NCBI GenBank assembly: GCA_003223995.1
Contig: QHYA01000061.1
Span: 1-64,000, forward strand
Length of the DNA stretch: 64,000 bases
Source of the DNA: Acidobacteriota bacterium
GTDB lineage: Bacteria; Acidobacteriota; Polarisedimenticolia; QHYA01
Direction of reading: 5' to 3'
The translations under genes were made by a program, and so were the position numbers. Positions 51,672-59,152 of the stretch are shown in pieces (position 1 is the first letter of the stretch; each line of letters begins with the position of its first letter). The notes below the pieces were generated by a model, which did not search any database, was not told where the DNA came from, and worked only from the letters and a program-made list of their open reading frames with translations.

Positions 51672-52684
51672 ATGCTCAGGATCCCTACGGTCGATTTGAA
51701 AGCGCAGTACGAAACGATTCGCGGGGAGGTCCTTTCCGCAATTTCGGAGGTCCTCGACTCGCAACGCTTCATCCTGGGCCCGAAGGTGGATCAACTCGAG
51801 CGCGAGATCGCCGCGCTGTGCCGAACGAGGCACGCGATAGGATGCGCTTCCGGATCCGACGCCCTGATCCTCGCGCTCGCGGCCCGCGATGTGCGAGACG
51901 GCGCGAAGGTCATCACTTCCCCCTTCAGCTTCTTCGCCTCGGCCGGTAGTGTCGTTCATGCCGGAGGGCGTCCGGAATTCTGCGACATCGATCCCCGAAG
52001 CTTCACTCTCGACCCTGCTCAGCTCGCCTCCAGGCTTTCGTCTGACGTGAAAGCGGTGGTCCCCGTACACCTCTTCGGTCTGTGCGCCGACATGGATCCG
52101 ATCCTGGATCTCTGCGCTTCCCGAGGCATCGTCGTGATCGAGGACGCGGCCCAGGCCATCGGAGCGAGCTATCGCGGCAGCGACGGAGCCGGGCCGGAGC
52201 GAATGGCCGGGGAAATGGGGGTATCCGGCTGCTTTTCCTTCTTCCCTACGAAGAACCTGGGCGGCTTCGGCGACGGCGGGATGATCACGACCTCCGACGA
52301 CGGGCTGGCGGACCGCCTGCGGCTGCTTCGGGTGCACGGGGGGCGAAGAACGTACCATCACGAGCGGAAGGATTCGTTGCTCCTCCGGAGCGCCGGGCCG
52401 GATCGCAGCACGTCTTCCATCACTACACGATCCGTGCCGACCGGAGGGACACCCTTCGCGAGCATCTCCAAGCGCAGGGCATCGGCACGGGCGTCTATTA
52501 CCCGGTGCCTCTCCACCTGCAGGAATGCTTCCGCGGCCTGGGCCACGCGAGAGGAGATTTCCCCGAGGCGGAGCGGGCGGCACGGGAAGTTCTGTCTTTG
52601 CCGATCTACCCTGAGCTGACCAACCAGGCTCAACGGGCGGTGGTGAAGGAGATAGCCGCTTTCTACGGCGTGTCCCCGGGCTAG
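51672..52684 (+). pseudogene. DegT/DnrJ/EryC1-family aminotransferase with internal deletion and frame change
   Basis: The N-terminal 231 codons are normal: [59 protein letters not shown] and PLP lysine in [14 protein letters not shown] (K194), to [11 protein letters not shown]. About 40 nt later the frame at 52403 begins [20 protein letters not shown] and runs to [12 protein letters not shown] and TAG 52684. Family members have about 80 residues between these points (the region with NSRLDALQAA). Roughly 200-240 nt are therefore missing and the halves are out of frame. An assembly collapse is also possible. An intact version would be a WbpE/WlbC-like sugar aminotransferase. Confidence 0.85.
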
Positions 52685-52742
52685 TCCGGGGCCAGCCCAC
52701 CCCGCAACGGGAAAAGGCGACCGAAGGGCGGTTCCTATCAAC

Positions 52743-54065
52743 GTGACCCCCGAGACGAGGTTTGCGGGCGCTGGAGGGCCCGCGCTGCGGGTCCTGCAGT
52801 TGAACTTCCACTACGGCTGGGGAGGACAGCCGCAGTATATCCTCACCCTCGCTCGCGAGATGCTCCTCCGAGGCCACCAGCCGGCTATTGCGGCCCCGGC
52901 GACCAGCGTCCTCGCCCAGCGCGCACGCCAGGCCGGCATCGAGGTCTTCGGAAGGATGGCATTCCGCTCTCCGACCAGGCCCGTCTCATTCATTCGGGAC
53001 GTGCGCGAGCTGAGGGCTGTGCTGAGGAGCTTCCGGCCGGACATCCTGCACAGTCACGGCTCGCAGGACACCTGGGTCGTTGTGGCGGCGAACCGCTGGC
53101 TGGGAGGGCCGCGGCTGCCTCATGTCCGTACCCGGCACAATACGAAGCGCGTCGCCGACAGCGCCGCCAACCGCTATCTTTACGGCCGCGCGGTCGACAT
53201 GCTGATCGTCGTCAGCGCATCCGTCCTGGACCGTTACCGCCCCTTCATCGACCGAGGGCTCCTCGACCCCTCCGGTGTGCCGGTCATCCACGCCCCGGTC
53301 GATCTCGAGAAGCTCGGTCGAGGGACCGACCCTGCTCGCGTCCGCAAGGAGCTGGGGCTGTCGGACGCGGATCGGCTTGTCGGCTGCGTCGGCAGGCTCG
53401 TCAGGGACAAGGGGCAAGCCCATCTGCTCGCAGCGGCGGCCCTGCTGCGGGAGCGCCACCCGCGGGCTTTCTACGTGCTCGTGGGGGTCGGGACGGAGGA
53501 GAGGAATCTCCGCCGACTCGTGGATCAGCTCGGCCTCGCCGACCGGGTTTTCTTCCTTGGGTTCCGCGAGGACATCGCCGACATCACCGCCGCCCTCGAT
53601 GTGTCGGTCCTCCCCTCGGTGGGTTGCGATGCGTCCTCCACCGTGATCAAGGAGGCCATGGCGCTGGAAAGGCCGGTCGTGGCGACCGATATCGGCGGGG
53701 CGAGAGAAATCCTTTCTCCGGACAGAGCGGGACTCGTCGTTCCGCCGGCGGATGCGCATGCCATGGCCGAGGCGCTCGATCGGATCCTCTCCGATCCGGA
53801 TGCCTCGAGGAGACTTGGCGCCCAGGGGCGGCAGATCGTCGTGGAGGAGTTCACGCCGGGGCGGCAGTGCGACCTTTACGTGAAGGCCTACCGTTCTCTT
53901 TTGGAGAGGCGACCTCCGCAGCCAGGGTCTCGACACGGCTCAAGGAACTCTTCTTCTGGGTCTTCACCTGCTTGGGAGGGCTCTCCACCCGCTTCCAGCG
54001 GTCAACGGTGCGCCGGATCTTATCCTTTGCCTGAACCTCGATCTGGCGGACCCGCTCGCGGCTGA
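52743..54065 (+). CDS. GT4-family glycosyltransferase with an atypical C-terminal tail
   Basis: This GT-B enzyme of the GT4/PimB type is expected to transfer a sugar to a lipid or polysaccharide intermediate. It starts at GTG 52743. The N-domain has LQLNFHYGWGGQPQYILTLAREMLLRGH and ILHSHGSQDTWV. The C-domain has GLSDADRLVGCVGRLVRDKGQAHLLAA, VGVGTEERNLRRL, FLGFREDI, and the EX7E region DASSTVIKEAMALERPVVATDIGGAREI. The conserved fold ends near residue 390 (AYRSLLERR). The last 50 residues are Ser/Pro/Gly-rich and are read from the strand opposite the sigma-factor 3' end. Confidence 0.9.
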   Translation: MTPETRFAGAGGPALRVLQLNFHYGWGGQPQYILTLAREMLLRGHQPAIAAPATSVLAQRARQAGIEVFGRMAFRSPTRPVSFIRDVRELRAVLRSFRPDILHSHGSQDTWVVVAANRWLGGPRLPHVRTRHNTKRVADSAANRYLYGRAVDMLIVVSASVLDRYRPFIDRGLLDPSGVPVIHAPVDLEKLGRGTDPARVRKELGLSDADRLVGCVGRLVRDKGQAHLLAAAALLRERHPRAFYVLVGVGTEERNLRRLVDQLGLADRVFFLGFREDIADITAALDVSVLPSVGCDASSTVIKEAMALERPVVATDIGGAREILSPDRAGLVVPPADAHAMAEALDRILSDPDASRRLGAQGRQIVVEEFTPGRQCDLYVKAYRSLLERRPPQPGSRHGSRNSSSGSSPAWEGSPPASSGQRCAGSYPLPEPRSGGPARG

Positions 54066-54798
54066 TTCCCATCCTCTGGCCGATCTCGTTGAGCGTCATC
54101 GGGTGGAACCCCGACAGCCCGTAGCGCTCGCGGATGACCCGGCGCTCCTTCTCCGTCAGCCCTTCGAGGGCTTTGCGGATGAGGCCCGTGTCCTCGTCCC
54201 GTAAGAGCTGCCCCTCCGGACAGACCGCCCCCACATCCGCGATCACGTCCCGCACCACGCGCTCGGCGTCCGGCGCGCAGGGGTCGTCGAGAGAGATCTC
54301 TCTGGGATTGGTGTCGAGAAGGTGGTCAAGATGGGCGACGGCGCCCGCAAGGTGTCCTGCAATTTCCTCCCTGTTGGGGGCGCGGCCGAGCGAGCCGCGC
54401 AGCGATTGCTCGGCATCACGCACCTGCCGCATCTTCTTGCGGCGGTAGGTCGGCACGCGCACGACGCTCGAGTGGTCCGCGATCGACTTCAGGATCGCCT
54501 TACGGATCCACCAGACGGCGTAGGTGATGAAGCGCACGCCGCGCCCCGGGTCATAGCGATGGGCCGCCTCGATCAGCCCCAGGTTCCCTTCGTTGATCAG
54601 GTCCTCGAAGGGGATACCCAGTCCCCGGTACTCCGCAGCAATCGTGACAACGAAGCCCAGGTTGCATTCGACAAGATCGTTCGGCGTCTTGCCGCCCTGC
54701 CGGCGCTTGATCCTTCGCGCGAGCACGACTTCGTCTTCCCGCGAGAGCGGAGGTCGTTCACGAATGTCCGCGAAGTACCTCGTCAGGGTTGGATCCAT
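53851..54798 (-). CDS. Sigma-70 family RNA polymerase sigma factor (RpoD/RpoS-like)
   Basis: This 315-residue group 1/2 sigma factor lacks region 1.1. Region 1.2 begins LTRYFADIRERPPLSREDEVVLA. Region 2 has NLGFVVTIAAEYRGLGIPFEDLINEGNLGLI and AHRYDPGRGVRFITYAVWWIRKAI. Region 3 has SLRGSLGRAPNREEIAGHL. Region 4 has YGLSGFHPMTLNEIGQRMGISRERVRQIEVQAKDKIRR. Length and the absence of region 1.1 suggest a stress or stationary-phase (RpoS/HrdB-like) sigma rather than the main one. A basic tail of about 45 residues overlaps the GT4 gene antiparallel by 215 nt. Confidence 0.93.
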   Translation of the reverse strand: MDPTLTRYFADIRERPPLSREDEVVLARRIKRRQGGKTPNDLVECNLGFVVTIAAEYRGLGIPFEDLINEGNLGLIEAAHRYDPGRGVRFITYAVWWIRKAILKSIADHSSVVRVPTYRRKKMRQVRDAEQSLRGSLGRAPNREEIAGHLAGAVAHLDHLLDTNPREISLDDPCAPDAERVVRDVIADVGAVCPEGQLLRDEDTGLIRKALEGLTEKERRVIRERYGLSGFHPMTLNEIGQRMGISRERVRQIEVQAKDKIRRTVDRWKRVESPPKQVKTQKKSSLSRVETLAAEVASPKENGRPSRKGRTAAPA

Positions 54799-55468
54799 CG
54801 GGCGCTGCCCTTTCGGTTATCTTCCCGGGGGGGCCGGGGGGTGGAAGACATCCCGTCGGGACATCACGAGGTTCCCGCATCGTGAGACACGGCGAGCACA
54901 AGCAGGAGAGAATAGCTGGCTGCGAGCGAAATTGGGAGAGCGGAGCGCTACATGGGCCGAGAAGAAGGCCCTCTGGATCAGTTGCGTCCACTCCCCCCTC
55001 CCAGAAAGGGGTCCACGGGGCAATGCTCGGGCTCCGAGAATCGGTTCCGGGCAGGAACCCGAACTGCCAAGATTCTGATGAACGTTTCATGTTATGCGAA
55101 AAACACATCCGAACGCAAGTGGAACGCACCACAAACCAACACTCCTTTCGGCGTCCTGAGCGGTGACCTGCTTCAGGGGACCGTTCTTCCGAGGGCCTTG
55201 CGGTGGAGCCGGTAGATTTCCCACCGGCTCCTGCCATCCCGCCTGTCTCTGTCAGCGTCTGGTCGCTTGTCGCGTGTCGATCATCCAAAGCAAGAGAGAT
55301 ACCCTTTTCAGGATCGGAATGACAATTTAGTAACTTCTAAGAAACATTGGGCTTATCCATGCCTTTCGGCTACCTATGGAGGAGAGTGTCAGCCGATCCG
55401 ACCAGAATCGGGCCCCGCTGACCTTTCGGGAAGTCTGTTGAGACAGAATCGCCCTGCCTGTGACTTGC
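54799..55468. other. 670-bp region without a supported gene
   Basis: This lies between the sigma-factor start and the pyrE 3' end. It contains short open frames without ribosome sites. One nine-pair hairpin, GGAGCCGGT/ACCGGCTCC (55207-55232 approximately), has no U-tract on either strand. A locally AT-rich stretch occurs around 55310-55350. It probably holds the regulatory region of the sigma gene; no tRNA, known riboswitch or repeat was recognised. Confidence 0.5.
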
Positions 55469-56056
55469 TCAGCCGCCAAGGAGTTCGCTCCACTTGAAAA
55501 CCGGATGAAAGGGGACCCCGGCGAGCGCTTTGGCCCCCCCTTCCTCCCTGTCCACCACGCAGATGGCCCCACAGACTGTCCCGCCCGCATCCATGACGGC
55601 TCGGATCGCCTCCAGCGTGGAGCCGCCGGTGGTGACGACGTCATCGACCACGACCGCCCTCTTTCCTCCGACCGGGCATCCTTCGATGCGCTGGCGCGTG
55701 CCGTGCGCTTTCTGTTCCCTCCTGACGAGGAACCCAGGAAGTGGTCGGCCCTGCTGGAAGCTGAGGGCGGCTACCGCGGCGACGATCGGGTCTGCGCCCA
55801 GCGTGAGACCTCCGATGGCCTGGGCATCAAGTTGCCTCTCTTCGAGAAGATCGAGCACGATTCTCGCGACCAGCCACGCCCCCTCCGGGTGCAGCGTGGT
55901 CCGCCGGCAGTCGAGGTAATAACCGGATGTCCGCCCGCTCGAAAGCGTGAACTCGCCGCGCTGGAGAGACAGCGCGATGAGAAGCCCTTTCAGCCTTTCT
56001 CTTTCGGTTTCAGACACGAATTGAGACCATATTGTCGATGAGCCATGATAGAGCAC
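55469..56056 (-). CDS. pyrE: Orotate phosphoribosyltransferase
   Basis: PyrE forms OMP from orotate and PRPP in pyrimidine synthesis. The 195-residue product opens at GTG 56056 with AGGGGAA just upstream. Motifs are GEFTLSSGRTSGYYLDCR, IGGLTLGADPIVAAVA, RREQKAHGTRQRIEG (flexible loop) and the PRPP-binding VVVDDVVTTGGSTLEAI. The end, KWSELLGG, is complete. Alternative GTG 56017 would trim 13 residues. It is divergent from the polysaccharide export gene. Confidence 0.95.
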   Translation of the reverse strand: MLYHGSSTIWSQFVSETERERLKGLLIALSLQRGEFTLSSGRTSGYYLDCRRTTLHPEGAWLVARIVLDLLEERQLDAQAIGGLTLGADPIVAAVAALSFQQGRPLPGFLVRREQKAHGTRQRIEGCPVGGKRAVVVDDVVTTGGSTLEAIRAVMDAGGTVCGAICVVDREEGGAKALAGVPFHPVFKWSELLGG

Positions 56057-56094
56057 TTCCCCTGCGAAATGCGTGTGGGGTAAATTTCCCTATC

Positions 56095-57105
56095 ATGAGG
56101 ACGGGGCTATCGGGGAAAGCGGATTGGAAGCTCCCGCGAAAGCTGCTCGTCGCCTTCGCGACCGCTGCCGCCTTCCAGATCTCTCTCTGCTCCTATTCCG
56201 GCACGGCCGCGACGGCCGAAGAGGCGGAAAAGCCGGCGCACCCGCAACAGGAACCGCCCCACGCTGGAGAAGAGGAACCGTCCGCAGGGGCGCACGAGGG
56301 CGAGACGACCCTCATGACGGCGCGCGCGGCCGGCAAGGCTGCGGCAGGGGTCGTCATCGGCCTGCAGGACCTGCTGGAGATCAAGGTCTTCCAGCTCGAC
56401 CAGCTCAACCAGACCCTCAGGGTGGCGGACGACGGCTCGATCACCCTTTCCCTGCTGGGTAGGATAATGGTTGCGGGTCTGACGTGCGAGCAGGCCGAGC
56501 GGCGCATCGCCGGGCTCCTCGAAGCGCGGTACATCAACGATCCCCAGGTCAGCGTCTTCGTACGAGAGTACGAGAGCCGGAAGGTGGCGGTGACAGGTGC
56601 TGTCCAAAGGCCAGGCGCCTACGAGATGTTGGGAGAGAAAACGGTGCTGGAGATGATCGCCCTCGCCGGCGGGGTGACCAGGGACGCAGCCAAGCAAGTC
56701 TTCGTCATCCGCCGGCAGCCCGGCGACGCTCCGCGGAGCATTGCCCTGAAACTCGACGAGCTGATCTACACTGGAGATCCCGCGGTCAACATCCCACTGC
56801 AGCCCGGCGACATCGTCTATCTCCCGGCCGAGGCGCTCTTCAAGGTCTACGTCAACGGCGCGGTCGGCAAGCCCGGTGCCCTTGAGGTGAAGGAGTCGGA
56901 ACAGATCACCGTCCTTCAAGCCGTCACGGCCGCGGCGGGAACGACCGAACGCGCTGCCGAGCGGCGCGTGCAGGTCATCCGACGCGGGAAAGACGGAAAG
57001 AAACAGATCATCCCGGTCGATCTGAAGAGGGTCAAGCAAGGCAGCGCCGAGGATATCCTCCTGGTCAAAGACGACGTCGTCTTCGTCCCGGAAGCGTTTT
57101 TCTAG
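56095..57105 (+). CDS. Polysaccharide export protein (Wza-like, SLBB domains)
   Basis: This 336-residue exported protein has a signal segment (LPRKLLVAFATAAAFQISLCS) with a cysteine that may be lipidated. An Ala/Glu/Pro-rich linker leads to the Poly_export domain (GLQDLLEIKVFQLDQLNQTLRVADDGSITLSLLGRI and PQVSVFVREYESRKVAVTGAVQRPGAYEM). Two SLBB-like units follow, including VNGAVGKPGALEVKESEQITVLQAV and VFVPEAFF at the end. It probably forms the outer-membrane export channel for the exopolysaccharide made by the downstream locus. It is the first gene of that locus. Confidence 0.93.
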   Translation: MRTGLSGKADWKLPRKLLVAFATAAAFQISLCSYSGTAATAEEAEKPAHPQQEPPHAGEEEPSAGAHEGETTLMTARAAGKAAAGVVIGLQDLLEIKVFQLDQLNQTLRVADDGSITLSLLGRIMVAGLTCEQAERRIAGLLEARYINDPQVSVFVREYESRKVAVTGAVQRPGAYEMLGEKTVLEMIALAGGVTRDAAKQVFVIRRQPGDAPRSIALKLDELIYTGDPAVNIPLQPGDIVYLPAEALFKVYVNGAVGKPGALEVKESEQITVLQAVTAAAGTTERAAERRVQVIRRGKDGKKQIIPVDLKRVKQGSAEDILLVKDDVVFVPEAFF

Positions 57106-57139
57106 TCGTCCCAGTCTGGGAACCACGGGCAGATTTTCT

Positions 57140-57167
57140 TTGACAAGAGGTGTCCATCGTGTATCTT
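57140..57167 (+). promoter_or_regulatory. Putative promoter within the exopolysaccharide locus
   Basis: TTGACA (57140-57145) and TATCTT (57162-57167) are 16 nt apart. Initiation near 57174 would leave a 27-nt leader before the gene at 57201. The downstream genes may thus be transcribed apart from the export gene. Confidence 0.5.
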
Positions 57168-57200
57168 ATGTGTCCTCTCACCTGAGCCGCGGGGGCAAGA

Positions 57201-57839
57201 ATGCGCAGCCACGGATGCCTGCAACCCTTTCTCGCCTGCCTCGTCATTGCCGTAATGGCCTTCCCGTCGGCTCTGCTCGCCGGTGCGCAGGGTGCGAGCG
57301 GTCCACCCGCCGGCGCGAGCATCGAGGGAACAGTGCTGGCTGCGAGCCACGCCGGCAGCCCCGCGCCCGCGAGGCCCGTTGCAGGAGCCGTCGTCAAGGC
57401 GGTCGATATTGCCAGTGGGGGGGCCTACGAGAGCGCCAGCACGAACGAAAGCGGCGCCTATCGCCTCTCACAGCTCTCCCCTGGAAGCTATGCTTTTTCC
57501 ATACAGGCCCCCAGCGGGCTCTACCTCTCCGATGGGATCATCGGCGTAGAGGCCGGCCGGGACCTGCGGCTGTCCTTCGCGCTCGAGGACAAGCCCGCAG
57601 CCCCTGCCGGCGCGAGCGAGGCGGATCGCGACAAGCAACAGCCCCCTCCACAAGGGGAACCGGGAGAGGCGGAGGGCAAGGGCGGCGAGCAGGGGAAGAA
57701 GGGGAACTTCTGGTCCACTCATCCGTGGCTCGCCGGCGCGGTAATCGCGGGCTCCGCGGTTGTGCTCGGCGTCCTCAGCGACCAGTTGACGAGCGAGGAG
57801 AAGCAGAAGGAAACGGTGGCTTCTCCCTCCTCTCCTTGA
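57201..57839 (+). CDS. Exported carboxypeptidase-like regulatory domain protein
   Basis: This 212-residue protein has a signal peptide (LACLVIAVMAFPSALLAGAQG), then a single beta-sandwich of the carboxypeptidase regulatory type: SIEGTVLAASHAGS, PVAGAVVKAVDIASGG, TNESGAYRLSQLSPGSYAFSI. A Pro/Gln/Gly-rich spacer follows, then a C-terminal membrane helix (HPWLAGAVIAGSAVVLGVLSDQL). The topology puts the sandwich in the periplasm, anchored at its C-terminus. It may help assemble the export complex; no catalytic residues are seen. Confidence 0.83.
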   Translation: MRSHGCLQPFLACLVIAVMAFPSALLAGAQGASGPPAGASIEGTVLAASHAGSPAPARPVAGAVVKAVDIASGGAYESASTNESGAYRLSQLSPGSYAFSIQAPSGLYLSDGIIGVEAGRDLRLSFALEDKPAAPAGASEADRDKQQPPPQGEPGEAEGKGGEQGKKGNFWSTHPWLAGAVIAGSAVVLGVLSDQLTSEEKQKETVASPSSP

Positions 57840-57852
57840 TGCGATCGAAGAC

Positions 57853-59124
57853 ATGCGGGCGGCGTACTTGCTTGCAGTCTTCGCCGTCCTCGCCGCTCTG
57901 ACGCCCGCATTCGGGGCCGACGACCTCCCGCTCGACGGGCTTCCCGAACCTCTTGAACGCTCCCGGGGAATCGGTCCTTTGCGGCTCGATCCGTCTTTCA
58001 AGTTGGAGGAGTTCGGATACGACAGCAACATCTTGCTCGCGCCTCCCGGAAAAGAACGAGGGGACATCGTCGGACGTTTCGCCCCCAGCTTGAGCGGCCA
58101 GGTGTTTCTTGGCCATCGCGGCCTGATCTCCTTCCAGGAGAAACCCGAGTATGTGAGCTTCGCCCGAACCTCCTTCCTGAACTACGCCAACAACTCCCTC
58201 GAAGGCCGCGCGGACATGATCCTCCATCGGACGTCGCTGGTTTTCGGCGGCCGCTGGCTCACTAACAAGGACCGCCCCAACAACGAGCTCGACATCCGTC
58301 CGCGTCAGCACGCAGCCGGGTTCTTCACGGGAGCCGGCTGGCGGACCTTCAGTCGGACATCGGTTTCCTTCACACTCTCCCAGCAGCAGCGCCGTTACAG
58401 GGCCAGGGAGAGCCCCGACATCGGGCTTTTCCTGGACCGCCACGAGAGCCGCGTCTCAGCACGCCTGAGCTACAGGATCTTCACGAGTACGAAGCTGTTC
58501 GTCGAGTACTCGCGGCTCCAGATCGAGTTCGATCGGTCCGCCGGACGCAACAGCCGCCAGGCGGAGGTGATGCCCGGGGTCGCGTTCGATCCCGAGTCGC
58601 GCTTGTCGGGCTCCATCAAGGCGGGCCCGGCGCGCTTCGACGCGATCAGCGGTGGAAAACCTGATTTCCAGGGGATTCTGGGCCATGCCGAGGTGGCCTT
58701 TCGTGCTTCCGAGCTATGGAAAGCCCGGACGGAGTGGAGCCGCGAGGTTGTCTACTCGACCTTCGGAGACAACCTCTTCTTCCTCGACAGCCGCACCAGC
58801 GCGACGGCGAGCCGGGCCCTTGGAGAGCGGATCGCTCTCGAGGCCGGCTGGGAGCGAATCGGCGTTGCCTGGCCGGCCCCCTTCTGCACCGCGGCGCAGG
58901 TCGTCACCCCCTCCGCAGCCGAATGCGAGAGGCTGCGATCGCTCGGCGATCCCATCGTGGAGAAGCGGCGCGGGGATCAGATCCAGGGATACCTTCTTGG
59001 AACGCGGTTGCGCCTGGCCCGGCACGCCGAAGCGATCCTGCGGGTCGGCTACCATCGCCGAACATCGAACTTTCCGGGCGAGGGGAACAGGCAATGGACC
59101 TTCACGACAGGGGCCGGGTTTTGA
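57853..59124 (+). CDS. Outer-membrane beta-barrel protein of the exopolysaccharide locus
   Basis: This 423-residue exported protein has a signal peptide (MRAAYLLAVFAVLAALTPAFGA). The mature protein begins LPLDGLPEPLERSRGIGPLRLDPSFKLEEFGYDSNIL, typical of barrels accompanying exopolysaccharide genes (beta-barrel porin 2-like). Strand pairs follow to the end, with the C-terminus RQWTFTTGAGF ending in Phe, a typical BAM signal. An insertion with two cysteines (FCTAAQ...AECERL) lies near residue 350. It may form the outer-membrane pore or a structural partner of the export protein. Confidence 0.85.
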   Translation: MRAAYLLAVFAVLAALTPAFGADDLPLDGLPEPLERSRGIGPLRLDPSFKLEEFGYDSNILLAPPGKERGDIVGRFAPSLSGQVFLGHRGLISFQEKPEYVSFARTSFLNYANNSLEGRADMILHRTSLVFGGRWLTNKDRPNNELDIRPRQHAAGFFTGAGWRTFSRTSVSFTLSQQQRRYRARESPDIGLFLDRHESRVSARLSYRIFTSTKLFVEYSRLQIEFDRSAGRNSRQAEVMPGVAFDPESRLSGSIKAGPARFDAISGGKPDFQGILGHAEVAFRASELWKARTEWSREVVYSTFGDNLFFLDSRTSATASRALGERIALEAGWERIGVAWPAPFCTAAQVVTPSAAECERLRSLGDPIVEKRRGDQIQGYLLGTRLRLARHAEAILRVGYHRRTSNFPGEGNRQWTFTTGAGF

Positions 59125-59152
59125 TCGACAGCGGTCTGGTGCGGGGTCCGTC

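Noticed and set aside
55207..55232. Hairpin after position 55207 as an intrinsic terminator
   Set aside because: Nine-pair stem but no U-tract on either strand and no adjacent gene end in the right orientation.
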